From Planctomycetota bacterium (GTDB lineage: Bacteria > Planctomycetota > UBA1135 > JACQFD01), in the NCBI GenBank assembly GCA_016200225.1, contig JACQFD010000038.1:80303-144302 (forward strand): a stretch of DNA of 64,000 nucleotides, given 5' to 3'. Of this stretch, positions 53,630 through 61,496 are shown in pieces (within the stretch, counting starts at the first letter, position 1; each line of letters opens with the position of its first letter). Made by a program: the position numbers and the translations under genes. Under the pieces are notes generated by a model. That model was not told the DNA's origin. It saw only the letters and a list, made by a program, of their open reading frames with translations, and ran no database searches.

Positions 53630-56600
53630 CTACTTTTTATTTAAATTGATATTTACGGTCTGGGCGCTTCCGGACACTTCCACTTTCACGGAAGCGCTTC
53701 CCGATTTGCCCGAGGCCGCGATTGTGTACTTTCCGGGCTTGATCTGGACGCGGGCGTCGCCGGAGTCGGCGGAACCGCCGGAAAATTTCGAGAACACACG
53801 CGTCCCGTCCTCCCTCGCAATACTAATATTACTAATTGCGACGGCGGCCCCCGAAGCGTCGACGACGTGAATTTGTAAAGTCGTGCCCGACTCGAATTGT
53901 ATCGTCGTCGCGGCTTCGCCGCTCGACACCGCTTCCACCGGTTCCGACCAAATTGCAGCATAACCGGGCCGGTCGGCACGAATCGAAACGCGCCCGGGCG
54001 CCACGCCGTCGATCCGCGCGATTCCCTTTGCATCGGTCGTCGCGCGCCGCATGGATCCGCCGGGCCGGCCTTCGGCCGCCATGTGTTCCTCCATCATTTT
54101 TAGTTTATCCATCATCTCGCCGGCTTCGCCTTTTATTAAGAAATCCTGCACGTTAACAGATCCCTCGACGGCGACGCGAATATTAGCGAGTGGCCCGCCG
54201 GTCTCGTCGAGCACTTGTACTACAATCGCCGCGCCCGATTCGAGCGCCAGATCGACGTTCAACGTCTCGCTGTCGGAAAGCGACACCGGATCGGATTGTT
54301 TTCTAATTAATTTAACCATTTCCTGCGATTTGGCGTCGGGCCGCGCGGAAATGATATATCGCGCGGGCATCAGGCCCGAAAATACATAATTACCTTTTTC
54401 ATCGGTGCGCACCGTCGCGGTGTCGACGCGCGACTTCGAATTTTCGTCCCGCGCGGGCTCGGCCGTGACGCTAATACCGGCGAGCGGACGCCCGTCGACG
54501 CGGGCGGTGACGCGCCCATGAATTTCGCCGCCCGCCGGAATATCGATATTTAATATAAAGTTTCCGGAATCCGGCAGCGTCACCGCCTCGGTCCAGCGGT
54601 TTTGGCCCGTCCTGTCGCTGTTTCTATCGTAGACGCGGACGATCGCGTCGGCCGCGCCGCCGGGGAGGCGCTTCATCGTGAACATGCCGTCTTCGTTCGT
54701 CTGCGCGTTCAGGCGTTCGCGGAGAAACGGATCGTCAACATTGGGTTTTTGTTTATAATTAATTAAAATCGACGCGGACGCGACGGGCTGTCCGCCGCGC
54801 GTGACGCGGCCCTGTACGTTGCAGCCCTCCTTCGGAACGAGGAATTGTACACTTGTAATCCTGCCCTCCTCGACGACCGCGTGGCCCGCGAGCGCCTGCA
54901 GATCGCTCTTTTTTCCGCCCGATCCCTGCGCTTTCACGAGCCATTTTCCGGGAAGCAGCCCTTCAATCTTAAAATAACCATTCTCGTCGATTTCGGTCGT
55001 TCGAGGCCGTTGATAGGGCGTTTCTTTATTATCATTATCGTCCTCGGACGTCGCGGTCGCCGTGCCGCCGAAATACGGTTTCTTTTGATCGCGGAGCGCA
55101 GTACCGTCCACGCCTCCGCCGCGCTGCATAATAATATTAATTTCGCCGGGCGACGTTCCCTCGGTCGCGGCGAACGGCGCGCTCGCGCCGTCGACGTGGC
55201 GCTCCTCGATCGCGGTGACGCGGGCCTCGCCGGGGGCGATCCCCGAAAGTTCATATTTACCGTCGGGCCCGGTCACGGCCCGGTTCTTTTGCATTCCAAT
55301 ATCAAAGTATTCGCCACGATACTTCATTTCTTCGAGGCCCTTGTCGCCGAGGCTCGATATGCTAACGATCGCGCCCGCGACGGGGCTCCCGGTGCCCAAT
55401 TCGGAGACGGTTCCGTGCACGGTCGCCGCGGTGTCCAATTGAAATAGTATCGTTTGTTTTTTGCCGCCCTCGTTGACGAGCGCGCCGTTCTCGGATTTTT
55501 GTAAATATCCGGATGCGACGGCGTTGATATCGTATTTTCCTGGTTGAACCGGACGCAATTCATAATTGCCGCGTTCGTCGGTTTTCGCCGCGTTGGGAGA
55601 GGACTCTCCGCTCAATGTATATTTTCGGCGGCGGTCGGCAATACTCACATACGCGCCGGCGACGGGCGCGCCCGTGCGCGCGTTCGCGACGGTTCCGAAG
55701 ATCGCGACGCCGGGTGGAACCGTGATTAACAATCCCGCCGAGTTTTTCTCTATATTATCCAATGTGACGGTGCCGCGGCCGTCGACCGTCGCGGTTATCG
55801 TAAAAATTCCGTCGCCGAGGCCGGCCAGTTTGAACGAGCCATCGGAATTCGTCGCGCCGTCGCGCGCCGTATTGGGTATTTTCTTTTTTTCGGGATCTTT
55901 TCTTAAGTTTTCATAATCCGAGGCGGCGCGAAGAACCGCATCGGAAATTCCCCGTCCGTTTTCGTCGACGACTTTGCCCTCGAGCGACGTCCCCGGTCCG
56001 AGGACGAACTTCATGCCCGGCTGCCCGACCTCGACCGGAATAGTAAATTCCTTCGGTCCGTCCAATTGTATTAAACCATCCATCGACGCGGCGACCCAGT
56101 GATGGCCCTTCAACAATCCTTCAAAAGTAAAATTCCCCTCCGCGTCGGAAACCGCGCTCCCATAATTTAGATCGGAATATTGACCTCGCTCGGGCGAACA
56201 ATTGACGAACGCGCCGGCGAGCGGGGCGCCTTTTTCATTCACAACGCTTCCGCGCGCGAATTCGCCGGCGGGAAGCGTTAAATTTAACTTTGTCGTCGCG
56301 CCCGCGCGAATTCCCGAAAGCTTCAATTCCGCGGGCGCACATCCGGGCGCCGTCGCGCGCAACGCACCTCCCGCGCGCGGAACGCCGCGGACCAGAACGT
56401 GGCCGCCCGCGTCGGCCGTGAGATCGCGGCCATCAGCCATCCCAAACCAACTCCAGCGCGGCGCCGCGGGCGTATAAATCGCCCACGCGCCCGATGCGGG
56501 CGCGCCGCCGGCATTTGTAATCGCGACGTCGACGAGTCCGGCGGGTTCGGCGATTATTGTATATTCCTTATCGGCGGATTTAAAATTACAATCGAACCAT

Positions 56601-57157
56601 TCGGCGAGGCGGTACGCTACAAAATCGCCCTGCACGTCGAATGTAAATTGTTTCATCGCTTTCGGCGCGGCGATCTCGAACTTTCCGGCCGCGTCGGCCA
56701 TGGCGCCGAATCCGCGCCGGCGTCCGCCAAGGGCGCGCAACCGCGCGGCGAGGGCGCCCATTTTTGTTAATTTATCCCATTCGCGGCGCCCGCCGACGAG
56801 CGAAACGGACTGAGCATCATTCAACGCAAAATCATTAGTATACAACTTTACGAGAACGCGCTCCTTCGGCGCGGATCCGTCGGCGAAAATAACTTTTCCG
56901 TGAATCTTAATTAAATCCTTTTCGTCGAATCCAATCACGCTGCCGGCGGCCTCGCGATCGATTTCGGCGCCGCTGTTCGCGTGTTCGCGGCGGCTGTCGA
57001 CGCGCGCGGTCTCGTTCGAGCGCGTCGGACCCTCCTCGCGCGGCGCGTTATTCGTAACGATTCCTTCGTCGACGCGCGCTCCGCCGCTCATAACAAAAAC
57101 AAACGCCCCGAGCGCGGCGATGATCAATAATATCGCGGATATTACAATTTTTCGCAT
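53630..57157 (-). CDS. large membrane-anchored carboxypeptidase-regulatory-like repeat protein
   Basis: An 1175-residue protein with an N-terminal membrane anchor (residues 4-24, IVISAILLIIAALGAFVFVM). About ten tandem beta-sandwich units follow, of CarboxypepD_reg / SpaA-like type: ARGSVVNEKGAPLAGAFVN, LEGKVVDENGRGISDAVL, IFGTVANARTGAPVAGAYVS, VHGTVSELGTGSPVAGAIVS, VQGRVTRGGQPVASASI, IHGRVTARVDGRPLAGISVT. Each is closed by a DERGNYEL-like turn and a P/G-K-Y/W strand. The protein ends in a repeat with KPGKYTIAASGKSGS. No catalytic domain is visible; a surface scaffold or adhesin role is inferred. It is a longer paralogue of the protein at 5264-6697. Confidence 0.75.
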   Translation of the reverse strand: MRKIVISAILLIIAALGAFVFVMSGGARVDEGIVTNNAPREEGPTRSNETARVDSRREHANSGAEIDREAAGSVIGFDEKDLIKIHGKVIFADGSAPKERVLVKLYTNDFALNDAQSVSLVGGRREWDKLTKMGALAARLRALGGRRRGFGAMADAAGKFEIAAPKAMKQFTFDVQGDFVAYRLAEWFDCNFKSADKEYTIIAEPAGLVDVAITNAGGAPASGAWAIYTPAAPRWSWFGMADGRDLTADAGGHVLVRGVPRAGGALRATAPGCAPAELKLSGIRAGATTKLNLTLPAGEFARGSVVNEKGAPLAGAFVNCSPERGQYSDLNYGSAVSDAEGNFTFEGLLKGHHWVAASMDGLIQLDGPKEFTIPVEVGQPGMKFVLGPGTSLEGKVVDENGRGISDAVLRAASDYENLRKDPEKKKIPNTARDGATNSDGSFKLAGLGDGIFTITATVDGRGTVTLDNIEKNSAGLLITVPPGVAIFGTVANARTGAPVAGAYVSIADRRRKYTLSGESSPNAAKTDERGNYELRPVQPGKYDINAVASGYLQKSENGALVNEGGKKQTILFQLDTAATVHGTVSELGTGSPVAGAIVSISSLGDKGLEEMKYRGEYFDIGMQKNRAVTGPDGKYELSGIAPGEARVTAIEERHVDGASAPFAATEGTSPGEINIIMQRGGGVDGTALRDQKKPYFGGTATATSEDDNDNKETPYQRPRTTEIDENGYFKIEGLLPGKWLVKAQGSGGKKSDLQALAGHAVVEEGRITSVQFLVPKEGCNVQGRVTRGGQPVASASILINYKQKPNVDDPFLRERLNAQTNEDGMFTMKRLPGGAADAIVRVYDRNSDRTGQNRWTEAVTLPDSGNFILNIDIPAGGEIHGRVTARVDGRPLAGISVTAEPARDENSKSRVDTATVRTDEKGNYVFSGLMPARYIISARPDAKSQEMVKLIRKQSDPVSLSDSETLNVDLALESGAAIVVQVLDETGGPLANIRVAVEGSVNVQDFLIKGEAGEMMDKLKMMEEHMAAEGRPGGSMRRATTDAKGIARIDGVAPGRVSIRADRPGYAAIWSEPVEAVSSGEAATTIQFESGTTLQIHVVDASGAAVAISNISIAREDGTRVFSKFSGGSADSGDARVQIKPGKYTIAASGKSGSASVKVEVSGSAQTVNINLNKK

Positions 57158-57305
57158 GGGGTTTCCGCCGCGTTGAACCGCAGCGGCGGAGGAATGCTAC
57201 GCGGATCGGCGCAACGGAACCGCGAAAACTACAAAAAAACCGGGGCCGCCGGTTTTAAACGCGGCGATCCGATTTGCGAGCTCCGTCGACGCGGAGCCGG
57301 CGTGT

Positions 57306-57569
57306 TTATGCGGGCGTCGCCGCTTTTTTCGACTGATTGGGGCCCGGCTTCGTGACTTTTCCGGCTTTCAAACAGCGCGTGCAGACGCGGAGTCGCTCGA
57401 CGCGCGTGCCAACCATCGCGCGGACGTATTGTAAATTCGGAAGGAACCGGCGGCGGCTGCGCCCCGTGACGCGACGGCCGATGCCGCCCTTTTTCTTGGC
57501 AATGCCGCGGCGGGTTACTTGATTGCCGATGCGCGGGCGTTTTCCGCAGAGATGGCAGACTTTCGTCAT
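57306..57569 (-). CDS. rpmB: 50S ribosomal protein L28
   Basis: An 87-residue basic protein. The family core is KVCHLCGKRPRIGNQVTRRG, RRRFLPNLQYVRAMV and RVERLRVCTRCLKAGKV. Cys5, Cys8, Cys63 and Cys66 form the zinc ribbon of the C+ type of L28. A second, zinc-free copy, which zinc-responsive genomes often carry, is not in this window. It is a component of the large ribosomal subunit. The gene stands alone, on the minus strand, with 148 bp before the repeat protein and 132 bp to the hydrolase gene. Confidence 0.93.
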   Translation of the reverse strand: MTKVCHLCGKRPRIGNQVTRRGIAKKKGGIGRRVTGRSRRRFLPNLQYVRAMVGTRVERLRVCTRCLKAGKVTKPGPNQSKKAATPA

Positions 57570-57701
57570 GGGAGCAAACGTGTTTGGAGAACTTTGGCGC
57601 CGGACTCCGGCGTGAAAACGTGAAAAGGGGCGAAGAAGTTAACGAACGGAGCCGGCGGCGTCAATCGTGGCGCGATTTGCGGCTTCGACACCCGTTAACT
57701 C

Positions 57702-58634
57702 TCAGTTCTTCCGCGAAAGCCTCCCGACGATGGCCTTTGCAATCACCTCAGGCACCTCGAGTTGCGCGGCGTGGCCGACGCCTTGCAATTGTATCATTTC
57801 CGCGCTCGGAACTTCTTTACAAAAACGTTCGCCGAGTTTGGGGTTCAAAATGGCGTCGGCGGTGCCCCAGAGGACGAGGACGGGAACGCGGATTTGGGAG
57901 TAGGACGACGTCCACGATGCGAGTTGTTCGGGCGATGGCATCAATTGGCGCTGTTGCGCGACGAATGATTCAATTGCGCCCGGGCGCCCGACTTCATTTG
58001 TATAAACGTCCACGTCCTCGTCGGTGATGCGCCGCGCGTCGCCGAAATTCATGCGGAGCGCGAGCCGCGCGAGCGTGCGGGCGGGGATGGCGTCGATCAG
58101 TAGTGTTGGAATCTTCGGCAATTCCCAGAAGAACGATCCGGTCCAGCCGCCCTCGGGATAGGCGGCGGGGCTGATGAATATAAATTCGCTCACGCTTTCG
58201 GGATATAATTGATAATAACGAAGCGCGACGCTGCCGCCGAGGCTATTTCCAACAAATACCGCTTCGCGCACGCCGAGCGCATCCAACACTACGCGGACAC
58301 GGCGCGCATGCGAATTGATATCATAAGGAAAACCGGGCTTGTCCGAAAGCCCCGCGCCGAGCGCGTCGATTGTAATAATACGAAAACCGGCCGCGATCAG
58401 GGACGGTCCGACTTTGCGCCACGTGACGGAACTGTCGCCGAGTCCGTGGAGCAGCACGAGTTCGCGCCCCGATCCCTCCGCGCGAACATACAAATCGCCG
58501 TCGACGGTGTGAATCTTACCGTTGAATTCCGAGGGCATGGAGCATCCTGTGATGAAGATTATGAATAACGCGGTCGCGATTCCGGATTTGTAATAATTTC
58601 GCCGCGCGCCGCCGTCGACCGCGCCGCGATTCAT
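57702..58634 (-). CDS. alpha/beta-hydrolase lipoprotein
   Basis: About 310 residues. A lipoprotein signal (SGIATALFIIFITGC) is followed by an alpha/beta-hydrolase fold. The oxyanion region is LVLLHGLGDSSVTWRKV. The nucleophile elbow is GNSLGG. The acid is in LVLWGTADAIL and the His in GVGHAAQLEVPEVIA. Strand and cap-domain arrangement resemble C-C bond hydrolases and esterases (MhpC/BphD-like), but the substrate is unknown. The ATG at 58634 begins just after the stop of the methylmalonyl-CoA mutase gene, so the two form an operon. An earlier in-frame start within the mutase gene is less likely. Confidence 0.78.
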   Translation of the reverse strand: MNRGAVDGGARRNYYKSGIATALFIIFITGCSMPSEFNGKIHTVDGDLYVRAEGSGRELVLLHGLGDSSVTWRKVGPSLIAAGFRIITIDALGAGLSDKPGFPYDINSHARRVRVVLDALGVREAVFVGNSLGGSVALRYYQLYPESVSEFIFISPAAYPEGGWTGSFFWELPKIPTLLIDAIPARTLARLALRMNFGDARRITDEDVDVYTNEVGRPGAIESFVAQQRQLMPSPEQLASWTSSYSQIRVPVLVLWGTADAILNPKLGERFCKEVPSAEMIQLQGVGHAAQLEVPEVIAKAIVGRLSRKN

Positions 58635-58636
58635 TT

Positions 58637-60280
58637 TCAGATCACCGCCGGCGCGCGATACTTGCCAAAAACGCGCTCCATGCGTTCGCAGATTTCGCCG
58701 ACGGTCGCGTACGCGTCGACGCAATTGTAAATATATGAAACCATGTTCAATTTTTCGTCGCGGGCGGCGCCTTCGAGCGCGTCGAGCGCATCCGCGGTTT
58801 TGCGGACGTCGCGCGTCGAACGGACTCGCGCGACGGAATCTTTAACTTCAGAAACGGCATTCGGATCGATCTTGAATATTGCCGGCGGCGCGGTTTCCTC
58901 GACTTCGAAACAATTCACGCCGACGATTTTGCGCGTTTCGCGCTCGACGTCGCGCTGCCATTGCAGCGCCGATCTGTGTATTTCGCGCTGCACGAATCCG
59001 GATTCGACGGCCGCGGCCGATCCGCCCATTTCGTCGATGCGTTTTATTAAATTGATCGCTCCCGACTCCACGTCGTCGGTCAGTTTTTCGATAAACGGCG
59101 CGCCGCCGAGCGGATCGGCCGACTCAGCCACGCCCGATTCGAATGCGAGGATCTGTTGTGTTCGAAGCGCCGTTCGCACCGAATCCTCCGAGGGCAGCGA
59201 CAGCGCCTCGTCTTTACTGTTCGTATGCAACGATTGCGTTCCGCCGATGACGGCCGCGAGCGCCTGAATCGTGACGCGCGCCACATTGTTGTCCGGCTGC
59301 TGGCTCGTGAGCATCGAACCCGCCGTTTGTGTATGAAACCGCAGTTGCCAACTGTTCGGATTCTTCGCGCCGAAACGATCTTTCATGATCCGCGCCCACA
59401 TCCGCCGCGCCGCGCGAAACTTTGCGATTTCTTCGAATAAATGATTGTGAGCATTGAAGAAAAACGACAGCCGCGCGCCGAATTTATCAATATCGAGTCC
59501 GCGCCGAACCGCCGCTTCAACATAAGCAATCCCGTTGGATAGCGTGAACGCGACCTCCTGCACCGCCGTGCATCCGGCCTCGCGCATGTGATAACCCGAA
59601 ATCGAAATCGGATTGAAATTCGGCGCGTGTTCGTTCGCCCACGCGATTGTATCGATTACGAGCCGCATCGACGGCTTCACCGGAAATCGATAGGTTCCGC
59701 GCGACGTAAACTCTTTTAACAAATCGTTCTGCACAGTGCCTTCGATTTTTTCGGCCGGCACTCCCTGCCGACGCGCGAGCGCCACGTACATCGATAACAA
59801 TATCGGCGCCGTCGCGTTGATCGTCATCGACGTCGATACTTTTCCGATCGGTATATTATCAAATAAACGCTCGAAATCCGCGAGCGACGGAATCGGCACG
59901 CCGACTTTGCCGACTTCGCCGTCCGCGAGCGGATGATCCGGGTCATAACCAATCTGCGTCGGTAGATCGAACGCCGTCGAAAGCCCGGTCTGGCCGTTAT
60001 CTAACAAAAAACGAAATCGCGCGTTCGTCTCGCGCGCCGACCCGAAACCCGCGTACTGCCGCATCGTCCACAGCCGCCCGCGATACATCGACGCGCGAAT
60101 GCCGCGCGTATACGGAAACTCGCCGGGCATCCCCTCGCCGTCGCCGTACAGCGGCTCGACCGGCAGTCCCGACGGCGTCGCAAAGGCCGGTTCCCGCTCG
60201 GACATTTTCGCGAGCGCGGGCCGGTACGTCTGCGCAAGCCAACGATTTCGTTCAGTGTCGGGGTCGGGCATAACGTACAT
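58637..60280 (-). CDS. methylmalonyl-CoA mutase, large (substrate-binding) subunit
   Basis: A 547-residue TIM-barrel subunit without the C-terminal cobalamin-binding domain, so it must work with a separate B12 subunit, not found in this window. Motifs: YTRGIRASMYRGRLWTMRQYAGFGSARETN (the Tyr is that of methylmalonyl-CoA mutases), GLSTAFDLPTQIGYDPDH, GTVQNDLLKEFTSRGTYRFP, ISISGYHMREAGCTAVQE, WQLRFHTQTAGSMLTSQQPDNNVARVTIQALAAVIGGTQSLHTNSKDEA. The enzyme interconverts methylmalonyl-CoA and succinyl-CoA; isobutyryl-CoA mutase is a less likely alternative. The 5' end faces the M28 peptidase gene with only 8 bp between start codons. A Met four codons in is an alternative start. Confidence 0.85.
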   Translation of the reverse strand: MYVMPDPDTERNRWLAQTYRPALAKMSEREPAFATPSGLPVEPLYGDGEGMPGEFPYTRGIRASMYRGRLWTMRQYAGFGSARETNARFRFLLDNGQTGLSTAFDLPTQIGYDPDHPLADGEVGKVGVPIPSLADFERLFDNIPIGKVSTSMTINATAPILLSMYVALARRQGVPAEKIEGTVQNDLLKEFTSRGTYRFPVKPSMRLVIDTIAWANEHAPNFNPISISGYHMREAGCTAVQEVAFTLSNGIAYVEAAVRRGLDIDKFGARLSFFFNAHNHLFEEIAKFRAARRMWARIMKDRFGAKNPNSWQLRFHTQTAGSMLTSQQPDNNVARVTIQALAAVIGGTQSLHTNSKDEALSLPSEDSVRTALRTQQILAFESGVAESADPLGGAPFIEKLTDDVESGAINLIKRIDEMGGSAAAVESGFVQREIHRSALQWQRDVERETRKIVGVNCFEVEETAPPAIFKIDPNAVSEVKDSVARVRSTRDVRKTADALDALEGAARDEKLNMVSYIYNCVDAYATVGEICERMERVFGKYRAPAVI

Positions 60281-60288
60281 ATTAACTC

Positions 60289-61395
60289 ATGAACAGACTG
60301 CGCCTCCTCGCCTTTCCCGCGTCCGCTGTTTTACTCATAATCGCGCAGCCGCCGGCGGGCGACGAACCGCGCGACGCCGACAAAGCGGCGGCGGCCACGA
60401 TCAAAGCCGCCGATCTTAAGAAAGACCTCTCGTACATTGCGTCTGACGAACTCGAGGGGCGCGCGACGGGGAGCCAAGGCCAGTGGCTCGCGGGCGAGTT
60501 TCTCGCGAAGCGATTTGAAGAATTGAAACTCGAAAAAGGCGGCGACGGCGATAGTTATCATCAAAAAGTCGATTTCACTCCGCGCAAAAAAAAGAAAGAC
60601 GCCGACGACGCGCCCGCCTCCGGACCCGCGGCCAAACCCACAACAAAACCCGCGCCCGTCGAAGTTTCGAACGTCGTCGGCATTCTGCGCGGCACCGATG
60701 CGTCGCTCGGCGCAATTGTATTCTCCGCGCATTATGATCATTTGGGCCGCGGCCGCGCCGACGAAAAAGGCGATACTATTTATAACGGCGCCGACGACGA
60801 CGGTTCGGGCACGGTCTCGGTGCTCGCGCTCGCGAAAGCATACAGTTCGCGAAGGGACAAACCGAAGCGCACGATCGTATTCGCATGTTTCACGGGCGAG
60901 GAAATCGGCGGCCTCGGATCGAAAGCTTATGTTACAACTCCGAAAGTGCCACTCGAAAAAACGCTCTGTGATATTAATCTCGAGATGATGGGCCGCAGTT
61001 TCGGCATCGGCGAAAAACGCGCGTGGGTGACCGGCTGGGATGTTACAACTCTTGGACCGATTCTGGCGAAGGGCGGCAAGGCGGCCGGCATCGAAATTTA
61101 TCCGGATCCGTATCCCGAACAAATGTATTATTACCGTTCCGACAATATGGCGTTTGTTAGTAAAAACGTGATCGGCCAGACCGTCAGCGCGGGTTCGAAT
61201 CATCCTCAATATCACAAACCGTCCGATGAGGTCGGATTAATCGAATTTGACAATTTGGAGGCGATCGTCCGCGCCGTGTACTTCGGTTCCGCGCGGATCG
61301 CCGACGGCCAGGACGAGCCGAAATTGACGGGCGACTCGCTCGAACTCAAAGCGGCGCCGCGGAAAAAAAAGCCCGAATCGGCTCCGGCAAAATAG
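60289..61395 (+). CDS. secreted M28 family aminopeptidase
   Basis: A 368-residue protein with a signal peptide (MNRLRLLAFPASAVLLIIAQPPAG). After an insertion of charged Lys/Asp/Pro residues (about 97-125) the zinc peptidase core shows all M28 metal and catalytic motifs: FSAHYDHLG (His and Asp near 148-150), YNGADDDGSGT, ACFTGEEIGGLGS (catalytic and metal Glu), CDINLEMMGR (Asp ligand) and YHKPSDE (final His). It removes N-terminal amino acids outside the cytoplasm. The C-terminal tail is Lys/Pro/Ala-rich. The gene starts 8 bp from the divergent mutase gene. Confidence 0.88.
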   Translation: MNRLRLLAFPASAVLLIIAQPPAGDEPRDADKAAAATIKAADLKKDLSYIASDELEGRATGSQGQWLAGEFLAKRFEELKLEKGGDGDSYHQKVDFTPRKKKKDADDAPASGPAAKPTTKPAPVEVSNVVGILRGTDASLGAIVFSAHYDHLGRGRADEKGDTIYNGADDDGSGTVSVLALAKAYSSRRDKPKRTIVFACFTGEEIGGLGSKAYVTTPKVPLEKTLCDINLEMMGRSFGIGEKRAWVTGWDVTTLGPILAKGGKAAGIEIYPDPYPEQMYYYRSDNMAFVSKNVIGQTVSAGSNHPQYHKPSDEVGLIEFDNLEAIVRAVYFGSARIADGQDEPKLTGDSLELKAAPRKKKPESAPAK

Positions 61396-61496
61396 ACCGC
61401 GCGAATGGAAGCGGCGCGCGCGGCGCTCATTCCAGATAGAAACTTTTCGGCAAAGAAACATCGACGCCCGCCGTGATAGGGGCAGGTACCAACGCC

